Shown here in pieces: positions 13,329-13,813 of a stretch of DNA of 13,813 bases. The position numbers and the translations under genes were made by a program. Numbering within the stretch: position 1 is the first letter of the stretch; every line of letters starts with the position of its first letter. This DNA comes from Clostridiales bacterium. Its GTDB lineage: Bacteria > Bacillota > Clostridia > Oscillospirales > QAMX01. The notes under the pieces were generated by a model. It was not told where the DNA came from. It saw only the letters and a list, made by a program, of their open reading frames with translations, and ran no database searches. The DNA lies in assembly GCA_016285815.1 (NCBI GenBank), contig JAEERN010000208.1, positions 1 through 13,813 on the forward strand, given 5' to 3'.

Positions 13329-13813
13329 ATGAACATTGAGCAATTTGGCGCATATATCACAGAAAAAAGAAAAGAGCGGAATATGACCCAGAAAGACTTG
13401 GCTGAAAAGCTAAATGTGACGCCAAAAGCGGTCAGCAGATGGGAAAGAAGTATTGGGTATCCGGATATCGAAAACATCGAACCGCTCGCGTCAGCTCTGG
13501 GGATCACCGTTTTGAATTTGTTTGCTTGCAGTGACACGAGCAAGAATATCGACGCTCACGATATGATGAAGCTTGTTCATGACTCTGTAGAAATCGACAG
13601 GAAAAACAACCGCATTCAGGAGAAGACGGTCAGCGGGATTGTAGCTGCCGTGACCCTCCTTGTCGGGTTTCTGTTCTATGTCGGAGGATTCGGTAATATA
13701 GGCGGCTCCGTCTTTTTCGGATTATTATCTTCCGGGATTGTAGTTTCTTTGTTTTACCTGTTTTCAGAAGAGGACGTCAGAAACAGGAGAATCTATGGGT
13801 GCATACTGGCAGC
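13329..13813 (+). CDS. XRE-type HTH protein with membrane helices (partial, 3' end cut)
   Basis: An open frame runs off the right edge of the window, with 161 codons visible. Residues 1-65 form a helix-turn-helix of the XRE type: MTQKDLAEKLNV, then KAVSRWERSIGYPDIENI, then ALGITVLNLF. After a charged stretch (about 70-100) two hydrophobic segments follow, near 102-119 (VSGIVAAVTLLVGFLFYV) and 122-144 (NIGGSVFFGLLSSGIVVSLFYLF), so the protein is probably membrane-tethered. This arrangement is common among Clostridia-type regulators of unknown signal. The start is the ATG at 13329, eight bases from GGAGG; ATG at 13326 is equally in frame. Composition differs from its neighbours: 22 of 60 bases are G or C at 13321-13380, against 38 of 60 at 12061-12120, and codons end more often in A or T. 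This suggests separate ancestry. Confidence 0.85.
   Translation, partial: MNIEQFGAYITEKRKERNMTQKDLAEKLNVTPKAVSRWERSIGYPDIENIEPLASALGITVLNLFACSDTSKNIDAHDMMKLVHDSVEIDRKNNRIQEKTVSGIVAAVTLLVGFLFYVGGFGNIGGSVFFGLLSSGIVVSLFYLFSEEDVRNRRIYGCILA

Overview
The window reads as chromosomal DNA of a G+C-rich Firmicute, probably an uncultured gut Clostridia-type bacterium. This is inferred from strong AGGAGG-type ribosome binding sites, near-consensus TTGACA/TATAAT promoters with 17-base spacers, intrinsic terminators, XRE-type regulators and a lipoprotein sugar-binding protein with a Thr-rich linker. No taxonomic marker is present, so this placement is tentative. Most genes are about 60-65% G+C. The last 600 bases are clearly richer in A+T.

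Layout from left to right. (1) Positions 16-1806, minus strand: a two-gene operon with its own promoter and terminator. It encodes a bacterial deoxyhypusine-synthase-like protein followed by a phosphoheptose-isomerase-type SIS protein (GmhA-like). (2) Positions 1847-2005, minus strand: a complete tRNA-Val(GAC) unit with promoter and terminator. (3) Positions 2045-6992: a divergent mannose-use locus. A GH92 alpha-mannosidase points left. A type I mannose-6-phosphate isomerase, an amidohydrolase and a stand-alone biotin ligase form an operon pointing right. The two arms are driven by overlapping back-to-back promoters inside a perfect 17-bp inverted repeat, and a terminator-like hairpin lies in the manA leader. 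(4) Positions 7016-8440, minus strand: an unusual membrane protein that joins a TraB/TIKI/EreA-like two-GX2H domain to a C-terminal multi-helix membrane domain. (5) Positions 8560-10102, minus strand: an orphan extracellular solute-binding lipoprotein. (6) Positions 10103-10692: about 600 bases with no convincing gene but many hairpins and A/T tracts. (7) Positions 10693-11934: a Gfo/Idh/MocA oxidoreductase gene. (8) Positions 11976-13183: an XRE-TPR regulator. (9) Positions 13281 to the end: a second XRE-type gene with membrane helices, cut by the window edge and of different base composition.

The clearest working unit is the mannose locus. The GH92 enzyme lacks a signal peptide, so it should release mannose from small imported manno-oligosaccharides in the cytoplasm. 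After phosphorylation by a kinase not seen here, ManA would convert mannose-6-phosphate to fructose-6-phosphate. The nearby solute-binding protein and the Gfo/Idh oxidoreductase fit a carbohydrate-use neighbourhood, but nothing in the sequence ties them to mannose. No CRISPR array, insertion sequence, integrase or phage gene was seen. The most noteworthy signals are the mirror-symmetric divergent promoter, the manA leader hairpin, the deoxyhypusine-synthase-like/SIS pair and the GX2H-membrane fusion.
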